Shown here piece by piece: positions 9,003 to 18,296 of a stretch of 64,000 nt of DNA. Within the stretch, counting starts at the first letter, position 1; the number at the start of each line of letters is the position of its first letter. Both the position numbers and the translations under genes were made by a program. Source of the stretch: Enterobacter mori (GTDB taxonomy: Bacteria > Pseudomonadota > Gammaproteobacteria > Enterobacterales > Enterobacteriaceae); assembly GCF_025244905.1 (NCBI RefSeq), contig NZ_CP104285.1:3906001-3970000 (forward strand), read 5' to 3'. The notes under the pieces were generated by a model. It was not told where the DNA came from, made no database searches, and saw nothing but the letters and a program-made list of their open reading frames with translations.

Positions 9003-10043
9003 ATGTCCTGGCATCCCTACTCCGGCCGCTATGAAAGTATGCAGTACCGTTACTGCGGGAAAAGTGGCCTGCGTCTGCCCGCGCTTTCACTGGGACTGTG
9101 GCATAGCTTCGGTCACGTCCAGCCGCTCGATTCCCAGCGCGCGCTGCTGCGTAAAGCTTTCGACCTCGGCATCACCCATTTCGATCTCGCCAACAACTAC
9201 GGGCCTCCGGCGGGCAGTGCAGAGGAGAATTTTGGCCGCATCCTGCGCGAAGATTTTGCCGCGTATCGCGACGAGCTGATTATCTCCACCAAGGCGGGCT
9301 ACGACATGTGGCCGGGGCCGTATGGTTCCGGCGGTTCACGTAAATATCTGCTCGCCAGTCTCGACCAGAGCCTGAAGCGTATGGGCGTGGAGTATGTGGA
9401 TATTTTCTATTCCCACCGCGTGGATGAAAACACGCCAATGGAAGAGACGGCCTCAGCGCTGGCGCACGCCGTACAGAGCGGCAAAGCGCTGTATGTTGGC
9501 ATCTCCTCCTACTCTACCGAGCGCACGCAGAAAATGGCCGAGCTGCTGCGCGAGTGGAAAATCCCGCTGCTGATCCACCAGCCGTCTTACAACCTGCTTA
9601 ACCGCTGGGTCGATAAGACCGGTTTGCTGGATGCACTTGAAGCAAACGGGACGGGCTGTATCGCCTTCACCCCGCTGGCGCAGGGTTTGCTGACCGGAAA
9701 ATACCTGAACGGTATTCCTGAAGGTTCACGCATGCAGCGCGAAGGCAAAAAGGTGCGCGGCCTGACGGAGAAAATGCTGACCGAAGCCAACCTGAACAGC
9801 CTGCGCCTGCTGAATGAAATGGCGCATGCACGTGGGCAAACCATGGCGCAGATGGCGCTGAGCTGGCTGCTGAAAGATGAACGCGTGACCTCGGTGCTGA
9901 TAGGTGCGAGCCGTCCGGAACAGCTGGAGGAGAACGTTCAGGCGCTGGAAAACCTGCGCTTTACTGAGGACGAACTCAAGCGGATTGACCAGCATGTGGC
10001 TGATGGGGAGTTGAATCTGTGGCAGGCGTCGTCGGATAAATAG
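9003..10043 (+). CDS. gpr: L-glyceraldehyde 3-phosphate reductase (aldo/keto reductase, YghZ)
   Basis: A 346-residue NADPH-dependent aldo/keto reductase of the AKR14 type, which in E. coli reduces L-glyceraldehyde 3-phosphate and methylglyoxal. The catalytic tetrad appears as Asp and Tyr in FDLANNYGPPAG, Lys in ISTKAGYD and His in FYSHRVDE, and the C-terminal cofactor site as VLIGASRPEQLEENV. I placed the start at the ATG at 9003 because AAAGGAG lies six bases upstream and the product then begins MSWHPYSGRY as in relatives; an in-frame ATG at 8958 lacks such a site. It is divergent from yghX. Confidence 0.93.
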   Translation: MSWHPYSGRYESMQYRYCGKSGLRLPALSLGLWHSFGHVQPLDSQRALLRKAFDLGITHFDLANNYGPPAGSAEENFGRILREDFAAYRDELIISTKAGYDMWPGPYGSGGSRKYLLASLDQSLKRMGVEYVDIFYSHRVDENTPMEETASALAHAVQSGKALYVGISSYSTERTQKMAELLREWKIPLLIHQPSYNLLNRWVDKTGLLDALEANGTGCIAFTPLAQGLLTGKYLNGIPEGSRMQREGKKVRGLTEKMLTEANLNSLRLLNEMAHARGQTMAQMALSWLLKDERVTSVLIGASRPEQLEENVQALENLRFTEDELKRIDQHVADGELNLWQASSDK

Positions 10044-10061
10044 TGCGGGATGATGCCTTCT

Positions 10062-10142
10062 CCCCTCACCCTAACCCTCTCCCCAGAGGGGAGAGGGAAC
10101 TTGAACACCCTCTTCCCTTTGGGGAGAGGGCTGGGTGAGGGG
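10062..10142. repeat. C-rich palindromic repeat (complete, two-armed copy)
   Basis: An 81-base imperfect palindrome bounded by CCCCTCACCC (10062-10071) and its exact complement GGGTGAGGGG (10133-10142), with inner CTCTCCCC / GGGGAGAG arms. Shorter copies of the same family lie at 37275-37312 and 44510-44547. It fills the gap between convergent gpr and yqhA and could act as a bidirectional terminator. Confidence 0.8.
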
Positions 10143-10153
10143 TAAGGTGTACT

Positions 10154-10681
<528 letters not shown>

Positions 10682-10723
10682 TCAACGGTGCTTACTGTTT
10701 GCAACAACTAACCAACAGCACGC

Positions 10724-11227
10724 TTACACCGCCTCCGGGTTAACCTCCGGACGCGCGTATTCCGGCCAGACCAGCGCGACCAACTCCGGATAGGCTTCCA
10801 GACTGAACTCGTGAAAACACTGACGCAGGTTGAGCACGTCTAAGTCGGAATACGAGACTTTCTCGCCATTAAGACAGCGCTTTTTGATATTGTCATAATA
10901 TTTATAGACAGCGGAATTCAGGTCGCTACAGCGACGCTGCGCTTCAAACAACCCCGGTGTGTCATTAATTTCTGACATTTTCATCCGCTTAATTGTCGCG
11001 TGCAAAAAGTCGATATATTCATGGTTCACCCGCCAGTACCAAACCGGTGTCACCGAGTTCATCAATACTGAGAAATGATCTTCTCCTTCCTCTTTTGTCA
11101 TCAACTCAGGTTGCGGCGGTTCACTGCCGTCTTTCGACACTTTCGTTTTATTGAACTCTTGCATCAATAAAAGCACACCAGCGGTCAGTAATAGTAATGT
11201 GATGACCGTAAAGAAAATGCTGTTCAT
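10724..11227 (-). CDS. unknown protein with single N-terminal membrane anchor
   Basis: I do not recognise this 167-residue protein. Residues about 3-22 form one hydrophobic helix (IFFTVITLLLLTAGVLLLM), followed by a charged linker and a mostly helical soluble domain (about 50-160) with many Trp/Tyr residues (PVWYWRVNHEYIDFL) and two Cys. The topology suggests a bitopic inner-membrane protein. It is divergently arranged from two other unknown genes across a 104-base AT-rich gap with a plausible promoter region. The start at 11227 has GGAGCC upstream. Base composition is lower in GC than the flanking backbone genes, hinting at acquisition. Confidence 0.7.
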   Translation of the reverse strand: MNSIFFTVITLLLLTAGVLLLMQEFNKTKVSKDGSEPPQPELMTKEEGEDHFSVLMNSVTPVWYWRVNHEYIDFLHATIKRMKMSEINDTPGLFEAQRRCSDLNSAVYKYYDNIKKRCLNGEKVSYSDLDVLNLRQCFHEFSLEAYPELVALVWPEYARPEVNPEAV

Positions 11228-11331
11228 GGGTAGGCTCCATTTTTTTTGATTTTAAAATTGCCTCATGTTATTGTCAACGAATCTCACGCCTTTACCAACC
11301 CCACCCTGTTGAAATTAAAGGAAATTAAAAA

Positions 11332-11736
11332 ATGCTGCCCGACAGTCTCGTCCCGGCTAAGTACCACATTACGCCTGTGGAACAGCAACCGACGAAAGAA
11401 GAAAAAGAGGCTAATTTTACTCAGGGAAAAAGAAAGCTCTCCGATTTCGAGTCTGACATATTAATTGGTGTTTCCCGAACGGGCAAATCCCGTAATATGG
11501 TGTTGGAGGAGCACGACCGCCATATTAAAGATCGTTTATTTCGCGCTGTGAAAATTGAAGCCTTAGCGCACCTGCTCAATGACCTGCAAGCCGAAGGTGA
11601 AATAGATGCCCAGAAGCTCAGTCAAATAATGGCCGAAAAGACCAAAGAAATAAACGAAATGGGTAATGAAATTTGGCTTAATTTAATTACTCGTGAAAAA
11701 AACACCCCAATTTTTTATGACTTCGGGGAAGATTAA
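11332..11736 (+). CDS. unknown cytoplasmic protein, first of a two-gene unit
   Basis: An unrecognised 134-residue, highly charged protein with no signal peptide or membrane segment. The first 40 residues are Lys/Glu-rich and probably disordered. Residues about 55-115 look helical (HIKDRLFRAVKIEALAHLLN, then KLSQIMAEKTKEINEMGNEI). AAAGGA precedes the ATG by nine bases. Codons are AT-rich compared with neighbours. The stop codon is one base before the next gene's start, so the two are translationally coupled and their products may act together. Confidence 0.68.
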   Translation: MLPDSLVPAKYHITPVEQQPTKEEKEANFTQGKRKLSDFESDILIGVSRTGKSRNMVLEEHDRHIKDRLFRAVKIEALAHLLNDLQAEGEIDAQKLSQIMAEKTKEINEMGNEIWLNLITREKNTPIFYDFGED

Positions 11737-11737
11737 C

Positions 11738-12184
11738 GTGAAACCAGCTAATGATAATAATGTCTATTTGACTTTAGATGATAAAAAAAGCGATGAATTT
11801 ATCTTAAAGCAAAATCTCGAGGCATTAAAAAAGAGTAAAAATGAAGAGATGACGCGTATTACCCAGGATCTGGTATCGATCCCGGCCACGCTCGTGCGCC
11901 TGAAATGGCAGAACCGCCGCGAAATATACCCGCTACAGGTGAAAGAAGAGATCTACGGTGCCGTGATGAATGCCATCATCGAGCAGCGCCCGGAGCTGAA
12001 AGAGAAGCTCCTGGGACGTCTGGAGGCCAATTATCAGTATCTGCTGGCGAGAGAGACCGCGACGCTGCGCCTGACCCGTAAACTGTCTGAGGGGGATTAT
12101 CACACCTCAAACGTCACCCACGTCGCGCTCAATGAAGACGCGCTGGTGCCTGGCACCCGCTCCCCCGCCGAACCGCAAAGCTAG
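11738..12184 (+). CDS. unknown protein, second of a two-gene unit
   Basis: An unrecognised soluble protein of about 148 residues. I chose the GTG at 11738, with GGGGAAG upstream and one base after the preceding stop; an in-frame GTG at 11693 and ATG at 11717 inside the previous gene are alternatives. The C-terminal two thirds are helical (YPLQVKEEIYGAVMNAIIEQ, then LKEKLLGRLEANYQYLLARE). The first 110 bases are very AT-rich while the rest matches the GC-rich backbone, so composition changes abruptly near 11850. Its TAG stop shares the palindrome CTAG with the stop of the convergent chemoreceptor gene. Confidence 0.68.
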   Translation: MKPANDNNVYLTLDDKKSDEFILKQNLEALKKSKNEEMTRITQDLVSIPATLVRLKWQNRREIYPLQVKEEIYGAVMNAIIEQRPELKEKLLGRLEANYQYLLARETATLRLTRKLSEGDYHTSNVTHVALNEDALVPGTRSPAEPQS

Positions 12185-13632
12185 TTAAATTTGAATACGG
12201 CAATCGCCTCTTTTAACTGACCCGTCTGCTGCCGCTGCGCATCGGCAACCTGCAATGTTTGCGCAACGTGACGCACATTTTCCTGCACGCTGGCATCGAT
12301 GCTGGCAATGCTGTCGTTCATCTGCGCAATGCTTGCCCGCTGCTGCTCGCTCATCTGCGACAGTTCTTCCAGCAGAGAGCGAAGCCCTTCGATACTCTCA
12401 ATGATCGACTTCATTGTCATACCCGCGTGCTCAACCTGTTCGACGCCCTGCAGCGTGGTCGCCTGCGATGCGGTCAGAAGCTGACGGATATCTTTTGCCG
12501 CCCCCTCGCTGCGCTGGGCCAATACACGCACTTCTGAGGCAACCACAGCGAAGCCTTTGCCATGTTCGCCTGCTCTTGCCGCCTCCACCGAGGCGTTGAG
12601 CGACAGAATATTTGTCTGGAACGCAATCCCGTCGATCAGCTCCAGAATGGCGTAAATACGCTGCGACTCCTCGCGAATATGCTCCATCGCCGCAATCGCC
12701 TGCCGTACGTTATGCCCACCCTGCTCCGCCACGTTACTGGCGCTTAAAGCCACTTTCCTGACCTGGCTGGCTTTTTCACTGGTCAGGGTAGCGACAGCAC
12801 TTAACTGTTCCATCGCACTGGCCGCCGTTGCAAGCGAACTGGCCTGATGATCGGTGCGTTCTGACAGCGCGCTATTACGTTGTCCTAACGCGCGGGACGC
12901 CTCCAGCAGTTGTCCAATATTGGCGCTGACCTGCTCAAGCGTGGCGCGCATAGTGCCAAGCGTCAGGCTAAACGTGCGGGCAAAAGGAGACTCTGCAGGC
13001 ACCGCATCAACGGCAAGCGTGAGATACCCTGGCTCGCGGTTGATCACGCCCGCGAGCCCTGCCACCTCGCTCGCAGAGCGGGCGTCCTGCTCCATTCGTA
13101 TCGCCAGCAGGACCAGGATCGCGGTCTGGACCACGACAAACAGGCCATGAAAAACCACCATATGAAAGCCGGTGTGCATGAACACCACGACGCCGTAAAG
13201 GCCATTCTCCTGCAAATAGTTAAACACCAGATGATGTAACGCGATGACCGCCGCCCCCATCACCAGGGGCCGCCAGTCGCGCCAGGCAAGCAGCGCGGAA
13301 AGCAGGACGAAAACGGAGAAATGGTATTCGGTTTCCCCCTCGCCCAGATGAATGAGCAACGCGGAAAAGGCCATTAGTGCAAAAGCAGAGCTCAGGCGGA
13401 GCAGCAGCGTGCCGGGAAACAACAGCGTTAGCAGCGTCGATAAACAGGCCAGAGAGGTGCCGACAATGGCCCCCTGCACAACATTCTCGTTCAAATAACC
13501 GACACCCAGCGAGATCCCCCACAGCGACCAGACAAGCACCAGAATTAGCCTGTCGGCGCGTCGTCGAATTGCAGAAAGCGCAAACTGGTCGTTTTGAGGC
13601 GCGTGCGGATACAGCCATGTCATCGTAGCCAT
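12181..13632 (-). CDS. chemoreceptor-like protein with multi-pass membrane sensor
   Basis: About 483 residues. The N-terminal part (about 20-190) has some six hydrophobic segments with His-containing membrane motifs (EYHFSVFVLL, IALHHLVFNYL, HTGFHMVVFHG) instead of a periplasmic ligand domain. The C-terminal half is a standard methyl-accepting signalling domain with a complete tip ([20 protein letters not shown]). No HAMP domain is obvious. It ends AVFKFN, with no CheR pentapeptide. The start is placed at 13632 (MATMTWLYPH) with AAGAG upstream; an in-frame ATG at 13740 would add 36 unlikely residues. No sigma-28 promoter was found upstream. It may sense membrane state, redox or a metal, by analogy only. 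Confidence 0.85.
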   Translation of the reverse strand: MATMTWLYPHAPQNDQFALSAIRRRADRLILVLVWSLWGISLGVGYLNENVVQGAIVGTSLACLSTLLTLLFPGTLLLRLSSAFALMAFSALLIHLGEGETEYHFSVFVLLSALLAWRDWRPLVMGAAVIALHHLVFNYLQENGLYGVVVFMHTGFHMVVFHGLFVVVQTAILVLLAIRMEQDARSASEVAGLAGVINREPGYLTLAVDAVPAESPFARTFSLTLGTMRATLEQVSANIGQLLEASRALGQRNSALSERTDHQASSLATAASAMEQLSAVATLTSEKASQVRKVALSASNVAEQGGHNVRQAIAAMEHIREESQRIYAILELIDGIAFQTNILSLNASVEAARAGEHGKGFAVVASEVRVLAQRSEGAAKDIRQLLTASQATTLQGVEQVEHAGMTMKSIIESIEGLRSLLEELSQMSEQQRASIAQMNDSIASIDASVQENVRHVAQTLQVADAQRQQTGQLKEAIAVFKFN

Positions 13633-13879
13633 AAGGAGTCTCTTGCTGTGCAGGTGAAAAGATCCTTCGAAGAAGGACTGTTTTTTATTATCTTTGTTAA
13701 GCGTAGTGGGGATATTCCACGACGCCATTTCAGCAAACAATATATTTTAACGGCACAGACGAATACTGATATTTACTTAACTATCAATAGATTATTAATT
13801 ATGGCTTTATTAATAAATAAATATGAAGAATGGGGATATGCAGCAGAAAATAATAATAATTCAACATAGCAACAAACAA

Positions 13880-13906
13880 AAAAGCTGGCTTTCGCCAGCT
13901 TTTTTA
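13880..13906 (-). terminator. intrinsic terminator of exbBD
   Basis: On the minus strand, AGCTGGC, a GAAA tetraloop and GCCAGCT are followed by TTTTT, directly after the exbD stop. The hairpin also has an A-tract on its other side, so it may work in both directions. Confidence 0.85.
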
Positions 13907-14332
13907 TCACTTCGCGGCCGCTTTTTCTTCGCCGACCAGACCAATCTTCAGGTACCCCGCCTGATGCAGCGTGTCCATCACCCTCATCATGGTTTCATAG
14001 TCGACGGTCTTATCTGCACGGAAGAAGACGGTGGTGTCTTTCTTACCGCCGGTAAGCTGATCCAGCGCCGGAATGACTGAAGCATCCGTTACCGGGTCGT
14101 TACCCAGGAACATGGATTTATCCGCTTTCACCGACAGATAGATAGGCTTTTCCGGGCGCGGCTGCGGCTGGCTGGACGAGGCCGGAAGATTCACCTTCAC
14201 GTCGACCGTCGCCAGCGGCGCTGCCACCATGAAGATAATCAGCAGAACCAGCATGACGTCGATAAACGGCGTCACGTTGATCTCATGCATTTCGCCGTTA
14301 TCGTCCAGATTTTCGTTTAGACGCATTGCCAT
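13907..14332 (-). CDS. exbD: TonB-system energy-transducing protein ExbD
   Basis: A 141-residue inner-membrane protein that, with ExbB, converts the proton gradient into movement of TonB. One membrane helix lies at about 23-43. It carries the essential Asp of the proton path in VTPFIDVMLVLLIIFMVAAP (D25) and a periplasmic C-terminal domain. It starts four bases after exbB ends, in the order exbB-exbD, and ends at the terminator. The TonB-dependent siderophore receptor later in this window would rely on it. Confidence 0.97.
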   Translation of the reverse strand: MAMRLNENLDDNGEMHEINVTPFIDVMLVLLIIFMVAAPLATVDVKVNLPASSSQPQPRPEKPIYLSVKADKSMFLGNDPVTDASVIPALDQLTGGKKDTTVFFRADKTVDYETMMRVMDTLHQAGYLKIGLVGEEKAAAK

Positions 14333-14336
14333 ACTA

Positions 14337-15068
14337 TCAACCTACGCGCAGTTTAGACGCCGCATGCACCGGTTTAACGGAGCTGGCGTTGAGGTCCAGG
14401 TCACGGCTTTGCAGCAGCAGAACCTGTGCAGCAACGTCACCGAGCGTGGCTTTGTAGCTGCCGATCATACGCGCGAAGATGTTATAGATGACGACCGCAG
14501 GGATCGCCGCAACCAGACCAATGGCCGTTGCCAGCAGCGCTTCTGCGATGCCTGGTGCAACCACCGCCAGGTTAGTCGTTTGAGTCTGCGCGATGCCGAT
14601 GAAGCTGTTCATGATGCCCCAGACGGTACCGAACAGGCCGACGAACGGAGAAATCGCCCCGATTGTCGCCAGATAACCATTACCGCGGCCCATATGACGA
14701 CCGACGGCAGCGACGCGGCGTTCCAGACGGAAGCCGGTACGTTCTTTAATGCCTTCGTTATCTTCACTGCCTGCAGAGAGTTCCAGCTCGTTCTGTGCTT
14801 CATTGACTAAAAGGCCGGTCAGGCTTTTCGCGTGGAAGGATGAGGTCATATCAGAAGCCTGATCCAGAGAGCGGGCTTCGGCCAGCTGCTGCTGTTCGCG
14901 CTTAAGGCGGCGCTTCTGCGTCAGCAGCTCGGCGCTCTTGCTGAAGAAAATAGCCCAGGTGACAACGGACGCCAGAATCAGGCCGATCATCACAATCTTA
15001 ACCACGATGTCAGCATGATGATACATGCCCCAAACGGAGAGATCCGTCTGCATCAAATTATTACCCAC
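14337..15068 (-). CDS. exbB: TonB-system proton channel subunit ExbB
   Basis: A 243-residue inner-membrane protein with three membrane helices (about 18-38, 130-155 and 172-197) and a large cytoplasmic loop between the first two, as in the ExbB/TolQ/MotA family. Conserved stretches include PFVGLFGTVWGIMNSFIGIA and APGIAEALLATAIGLVAAIP. It is first in the minus-strand exbBD operon, with a Fur box upstream, so it should be induced by iron limitation. It is divergent from metC. Confidence 0.97.
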   Translation of the reverse strand: MGNNLMQTDLSVWGMYHHADIVVKIVMIGLILASVVTWAIFFSKSAELLTQKRRLKREQQQLAEARSLDQASDMTSSFHAKSLTGLLVNEAQNELELSAGSEDNEGIKERTGFRLERRVAAVGRHMGRGNGYLATIGAISPFVGLFGTVWGIMNSFIGIAQTQTTNLAVVAPGIAEALLATAIGLVAAIPAVVIYNIFARMIGSYKATLGDVAAQVLLLQSRDLDLNASSVKPVHAASKLRVG

Positions 15069-15131
15069 TCTGTATCTCCAGGACGCAAATCACAAAATCT
15101 GAGCGTAATAATATCAAAACGTCGTCGAATT

Positions 15132-15150
15132 GATAGTAGTTCTCATTAGT
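15132..15150. promoter_or_regulatory. Fur box upstream of exbB
   Basis: GATAGTAGTTCTCATTAGT matches the 19-bp Fur consensus at 12 positions and lies about 65 bases upstream of the exbB start. Iron repression of exbBD is well established in E. coli. Confidence 0.72.
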
Positions 15151-15284
15151 ATTTACATAGTGCCGTAATTTTCGCTCACATTCCTTGCGCTTACGCAGTA
15201 AAAATTTCTTATGCGTATTTTTCATAATATTTTCTGCTTATTCGATAAGCATCCGGGTGCACATTTTTACAATCGTGGTAGTCT

Positions 15285-15300
15285 GGACGTCCAGACGTAT
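15285..15300. promoter_or_regulatory. tandem MetJ boxes upstream of metC
   Basis: Two adjacent 8-mers, GGACGTCC and AGACGTAT, match the met box AGACGTCT at six and seven of eight positions. They lie 20 bases upstream of the metC start, where MetJ with S-adenosylmethionine would repress transcription. Confidence 0.8.
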
Positions 15301-15319
15301 AAAAACAGGGTTAGCGAAC

Positions 15320-16507
15320 ATGACAAAGAAGCATCTTGATACCACGCTGGTGCAGGCAGGACGCAGCAAGAAATACACCCAGGGATCGGTAAACAGCGTG
15401 ATTCAACGCGCCTCCTCGCTGGTGTTTGATACGGTTGAGGAGAAAAAAAACGCCACGCGTAACCGCGCGAAAGGCGGGCTGTTTTATGGTCGTCGCGGCA
15501 CGCTAACCCATTTTTCTCTCCAGGAAGCCATGTGCGAGCTGGAAGGCGGCGCTGGCTGCGCGCTGTTCCCGTGCGGGGCCGCGGCGGTTGCCAACACCAT
15601 TCTGGCGTTTGTGGAACAGGGCGATCACATCCTGATGACCAACACCGCCTACGAGCCCAGCCAGGACTTCTGTACCAAAATCCTCAGCAAGCTCGGCGTG
15701 ACCACCGGCTGGTTCGACCCGCTTATCGGGGAAGGCATTGCCGAACTTATTCAGCCAAACACGCGCATTGTGTTCCTGGAATCTCCCGGCTCAATCACCA
15801 TGGAAGTGCATGACGTCCCTGCCATCGTTAAGGCCGTGCGCAGCAAAGCGCCGGATGCGATCATCATGATCGACAACACCTGGGCGGCAGGCGTGCTGTT
15901 TAAGGCGCTGGAATTCGATATTGATATTTCGATTCAGGCGGCGACAAAATACCTGATTGGCCACTCGGACGGCATGATTGGCACTGCGGTTTCCAACGCG
16001 CGCTGCTGGGATCAGCTGCGAGAAAACGCCTATCTGATGGGGCAAATGGTGGACGCAGACACGGCCTACATGACCAGCCGGGGCATTCGCACGCTGGGGG
16101 TTCGTCTGCGTCAGCACCATGAAAGCAGCCTGAGGGTTGCCGAGTGGCTGGCGCAGCATCCGCAGGTGGAGCGCGTGAATCATCCCGCGTTACCGGGCAG
16201 TAAAGGCCATGAATTCTGGCAACGTGACTTTACGGGCAGCAGCGGGTTGTTCTCCTTCGTGCTTAAAAAACGGCTGAACAACGACGAGCTGGCGAGCTAT
16301 CTGGATAATTTTACCCTCTTCAGCATGGCCTACTCCTGGGGCGGCTTTGAATCCCTGATCCTGCCTAGCCAGCCGGAGCAGATTGCGGCCCTGCGTCCCG
16401 GTGGCGAAGTGGATTTCAGCGGCACTCTGATTCGATTGCATATCGGTTTAGAAAATGTGGACGATTTGATTGCGGATTTGTCAGCAGGGTTTGAACGTAT
16501 CGTGTAG
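15320..16507 (+). CDS. metC: cystathionine beta-lyase MetC
   Basis: A 395-residue cytoplasmic PLP enzyme that splits cystathionine into homocysteine, pyruvate and ammonia in methionine biosynthesis. The PLP-binding lysine is K210 in [14 protein letters not shown]; other Cys/Met-metabolism family motifs are [20 protein letters not shown] and [15 protein letters not shown] placed the start at 15320, giving [14 protein letters not shown] as in relatives; an in-frame ATG at 15185 would read through the MetJ operator. It is divergent from exbBD and repressed by MetJ. Confidence 0.97.
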   Translation: MTKKHLDTTLVQAGRSKKYTQGSVNSVIQRASSLVFDTVEEKKNATRNRAKGGLFYGRRGTLTHFSLQEAMCELEGGAGCALFPCGAAAVANTILAFVEQGDHILMTNTAYEPSQDFCTKILSKLGVTTGWFDPLIGEGIAELIQPNTRIVFLESPGSITMEVHDVPAIVKAVRSKAPDAIIMIDNTWAAGVLFKALEFDIDISIQAATKYLIGHSDGMIGTAVSNARCWDQLRENAYLMGQMVDADTAYMTSRGIRTLGVRLRQHHESSLRVAEWLAQHPQVERVNHPALPGSKGHEFWQRDFTGSSGLFSFVLKKRLNNDELASYLDNFTLFSMAYSWGGFESLILPSQPEQIAALRPGGEVDFSGTLIRLHIGLENVDDLIADLSAGFERIV

Positions 16508-16649
16508 AGTGCAGGCTGAAAATGTACTCCTGGACGTTTTTGTGAACACTGCAAGCAGAAAAGTCTGCATGAGTTGCGTCCGCGATCAACCCCAGCGGGC
16601 CAATTCGGGAGTACAATAGCGTTATATCTGCTGTTCCACAGGAAAGTCC

Positions 16650-17309
16650 ATGGCTGTTATTCAAGATATTATTGCGGCGCTCTGGCAACACGATTTTGCC
16701 GCGCTGGCGGATCCGCACGTCGTGGGGATTGTTTACTTCGTGATGTTCGCGACGCTGTTTCTGGAAAATGGATTACTGCCAGCTTCGTTTCTCCCCGGTG
16801 ACAGCCTGCTTCTGCTCGCAGGCGCGTTAATCGGCAAGGGCGTGATGGACTTCACGCCGACGATGGTGATCCTCACGTCCGCCGCCAGCCTGGGCTGCTG
16901 GCTGAGCTATTTGCAGGGCCGCTGGCTTGGGAACACGCGCGTCGTAAAAGGCTGGCTGGCGCAATTGCCGCATAAATATCATCAACGTGCGACCTGCATG
17001 TTTGACCGGCACGGCCTGCTGGCGCTGCTGGCCGGGCGTTTCCTGGCATTTGTTCGCACGCTTCTGCCAACCATGGCGGGCATTTCCGGCCTGTCTAACC
17101 GCCGTTTCCAGTTCTTCAACTGGCTGAGCGCCCTGCTGTGGGTTGGTGTAGTCACCACACTCGGCTACGCGCTGAACATGATCCCGTTTGTGAAACAGCA
17201 TGAAGACCAGGTGATGACCTTCCTGATGGTGCTGCCGATGTTCCTGCTGGTGGCTGGGCTGGTAGGGACGATTGCGGTGGTGATTAAGAAGAAGTACTGC
17301 AGCGCGTGA
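16650..17309 (+). CDS. yghB: DedA-family inner-membrane protein YghB
   Basis: A 219-residue multi-pass membrane protein of the DedA/VTT family. In E. coli YghB acts redundantly with YqjA in envelope homeostasis, cell division and drug or alkali tolerance, and the family is linked to lipid or undecaprenyl phosphate handling. Family motifs are [20 protein letters not shown] and [16 protein letters not shown], the latter with conserved Arg residues. AGGAAAG precedes the start. It follows metC after 142 bases and ends at a REP element facing yqhC. Confidence 0.95.
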   Translation: MAVIQDIIAALWQHDFAALADPHVVGIVYFVMFATLFLENGLLPASFLPGDSLLLLAGALIGKGVMDFTPTMVILTSAASLGCWLSYLQGRWLGNTRVVKGWLAQLPHKYHQRATCMFDRHGLLALLAGRFLAFVRTLLPTMAGISGLSNRRFQFFNWLSALLWVGVVTTLGYALNMIPFVKQHEDQVMTFLMVLPMFLLVAGLVGTIAVVIKKKYCSA

Positions 17310-17318
17310 TAAAAAATT

Positions 17319-17350
17319 GCCGGGTGGCGGCTACGCCTTACCCGGCCTAC
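17319..17350. repeat. REP element (single unit) between yghB and yqhC
   Basis: One 32-base imperfect palindrome of the form GCCGGGTGGCG...CCCGGCCTAC. It lies between convergent yghB and yqhC and belongs to the family repeated eight times in this window. Confidence 0.85.
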
Positions 17351-17358
17351 GTTTCCCC

Positions 17359-18258
17359 TCAGGCGCCCTGCATCGTTCGGATGCGCGAAGCATCTTCTCC
17401 CGGCGTGACGCCGAAATAGCGCTTAAACTCCCGACTGAACTGCGACGCGCTTTCATAGCCGACGCGCATTGCCGCGGCGCTGGCCTTCATGCCGTCGTGG
17501 ATCATCAGCATCCGCGCCTTATGCAGCCGGTAGGTTTTGAGGTACTGCAGCGGCGAGGTGCTGGTCACCGATTTGAAGTTATGATGAAACGCCGAGACGC
17601 TCATGTTCGCTTCCGCCGCCAGCTGGTCGACGCTGAGGTTTTCCGTGTACTGGCTTTCGATACGCTTGAGCACGCGGCTTATCAGGCTAAAGTGGGTCTG
17701 TCGGCTCACCAGCGCGAGTAACGCACCGCCTCCCGGCCCCAGCAGCACATGGTAAATAATTTCCCGGATAATCTGCTTGCCCAGAATACGCGCATCCAGC
17801 GGCCTTTCCATCACGTCCAGCAGACGTTCAATGGCGCAGAGGATCTCTTCCGACAGCGTCGCTGAGTTAATCCCGCTCGACGCCATCGAAGGCTGGAAGA
17901 GCTCGTCTTCACCTATCTCCATCAGCAGTTCCTGCAGCTGAAGAATATCGACGTTGACGCGAATACCGGCCAGCGGAACCGCCTCTGTCGCGAAGGTTTC
18001 ACATTCGAAGGGTAAAGGTACTGTCAGGAGCAGGTATTCATTGGTGTCGTAGCGGAACACGCGGTCGTTGATATAGCCAATTTTATGGCCGGAAAAGAGA
18101 AAAACGATGCCCGGCTGGTACATCACCGGCGTGCGCGTCCCGGGCTGCGTGCCGTAGAGCAGGCGAATGTCAGGAAGCAGGTTACTGACACCTTTTTCGT
18201 TATCTATCAGTCTTTTAATCTGCGTAGTGAGCTGTTGGCAGATCGCTTCACGGTTCAT
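17359..18258 (-). CDS. yqhC: AraC-family activator YqhC (aldehyde-responsive)
   Basis: A 299-residue transcription factor. The N-terminal AraC_N cupin-like domain (about 20-180) would sense the signal. The C-terminal domain carries the two helix-turn-helix motifs ([20 protein letters not shown] and [20 protein letters not shown]). In E. coli YqhC activates yqhD-dkgA in response to furfural, glyoxal and methylglyoxal. It is divergent from yqhD across 195 bases containing three copies of a candidate binding motif. Confidence 0.95.
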   Translation of the reverse strand: MNREAICQQLTTQIKRLIDNEKGVSNLLPDIRLLYGTQPGTRTPVMYQPGIVFLFSGHKIGYINDRVFRYDTNEYLLLTVPLPFECETFATEAVPLAGIRVNVDILQLQELLMEIGEDELFQPSMASSGINSATLSEEILCAIERLLDVMERPLDARILGKQIIREIIYHVLLGPGGGALLALVSRQTHFSLISRVLKRIESQYTENLSVDQLAAEANMSVSAFHHNFKSVTSTSPLQYLKTYRLHKARMLMIHDGMKASAAAMRVGYESASQFSREFKRYFGVTPGEDASRIRTMQGA

Positions 18259-18296
18259 TTTGCGTTACTCCGGGTACGGTTTCCGACCCTCTCAGT

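Noticed and set aside
10062..10142. C-rich repeats considered as a CRISPR or telomere-like array
   Set aside because: There is no regular repeat-spacer pattern and no cas gene; the structure is a palindrome, not an array.
13633..13879. Sigma-28 promoter upstream of the second chemoreceptor
   Set aside because: The nearest candidate, AAAGATAA on the minus strand, lacks the GCCG part and has no matching -35 element at 11 bases.
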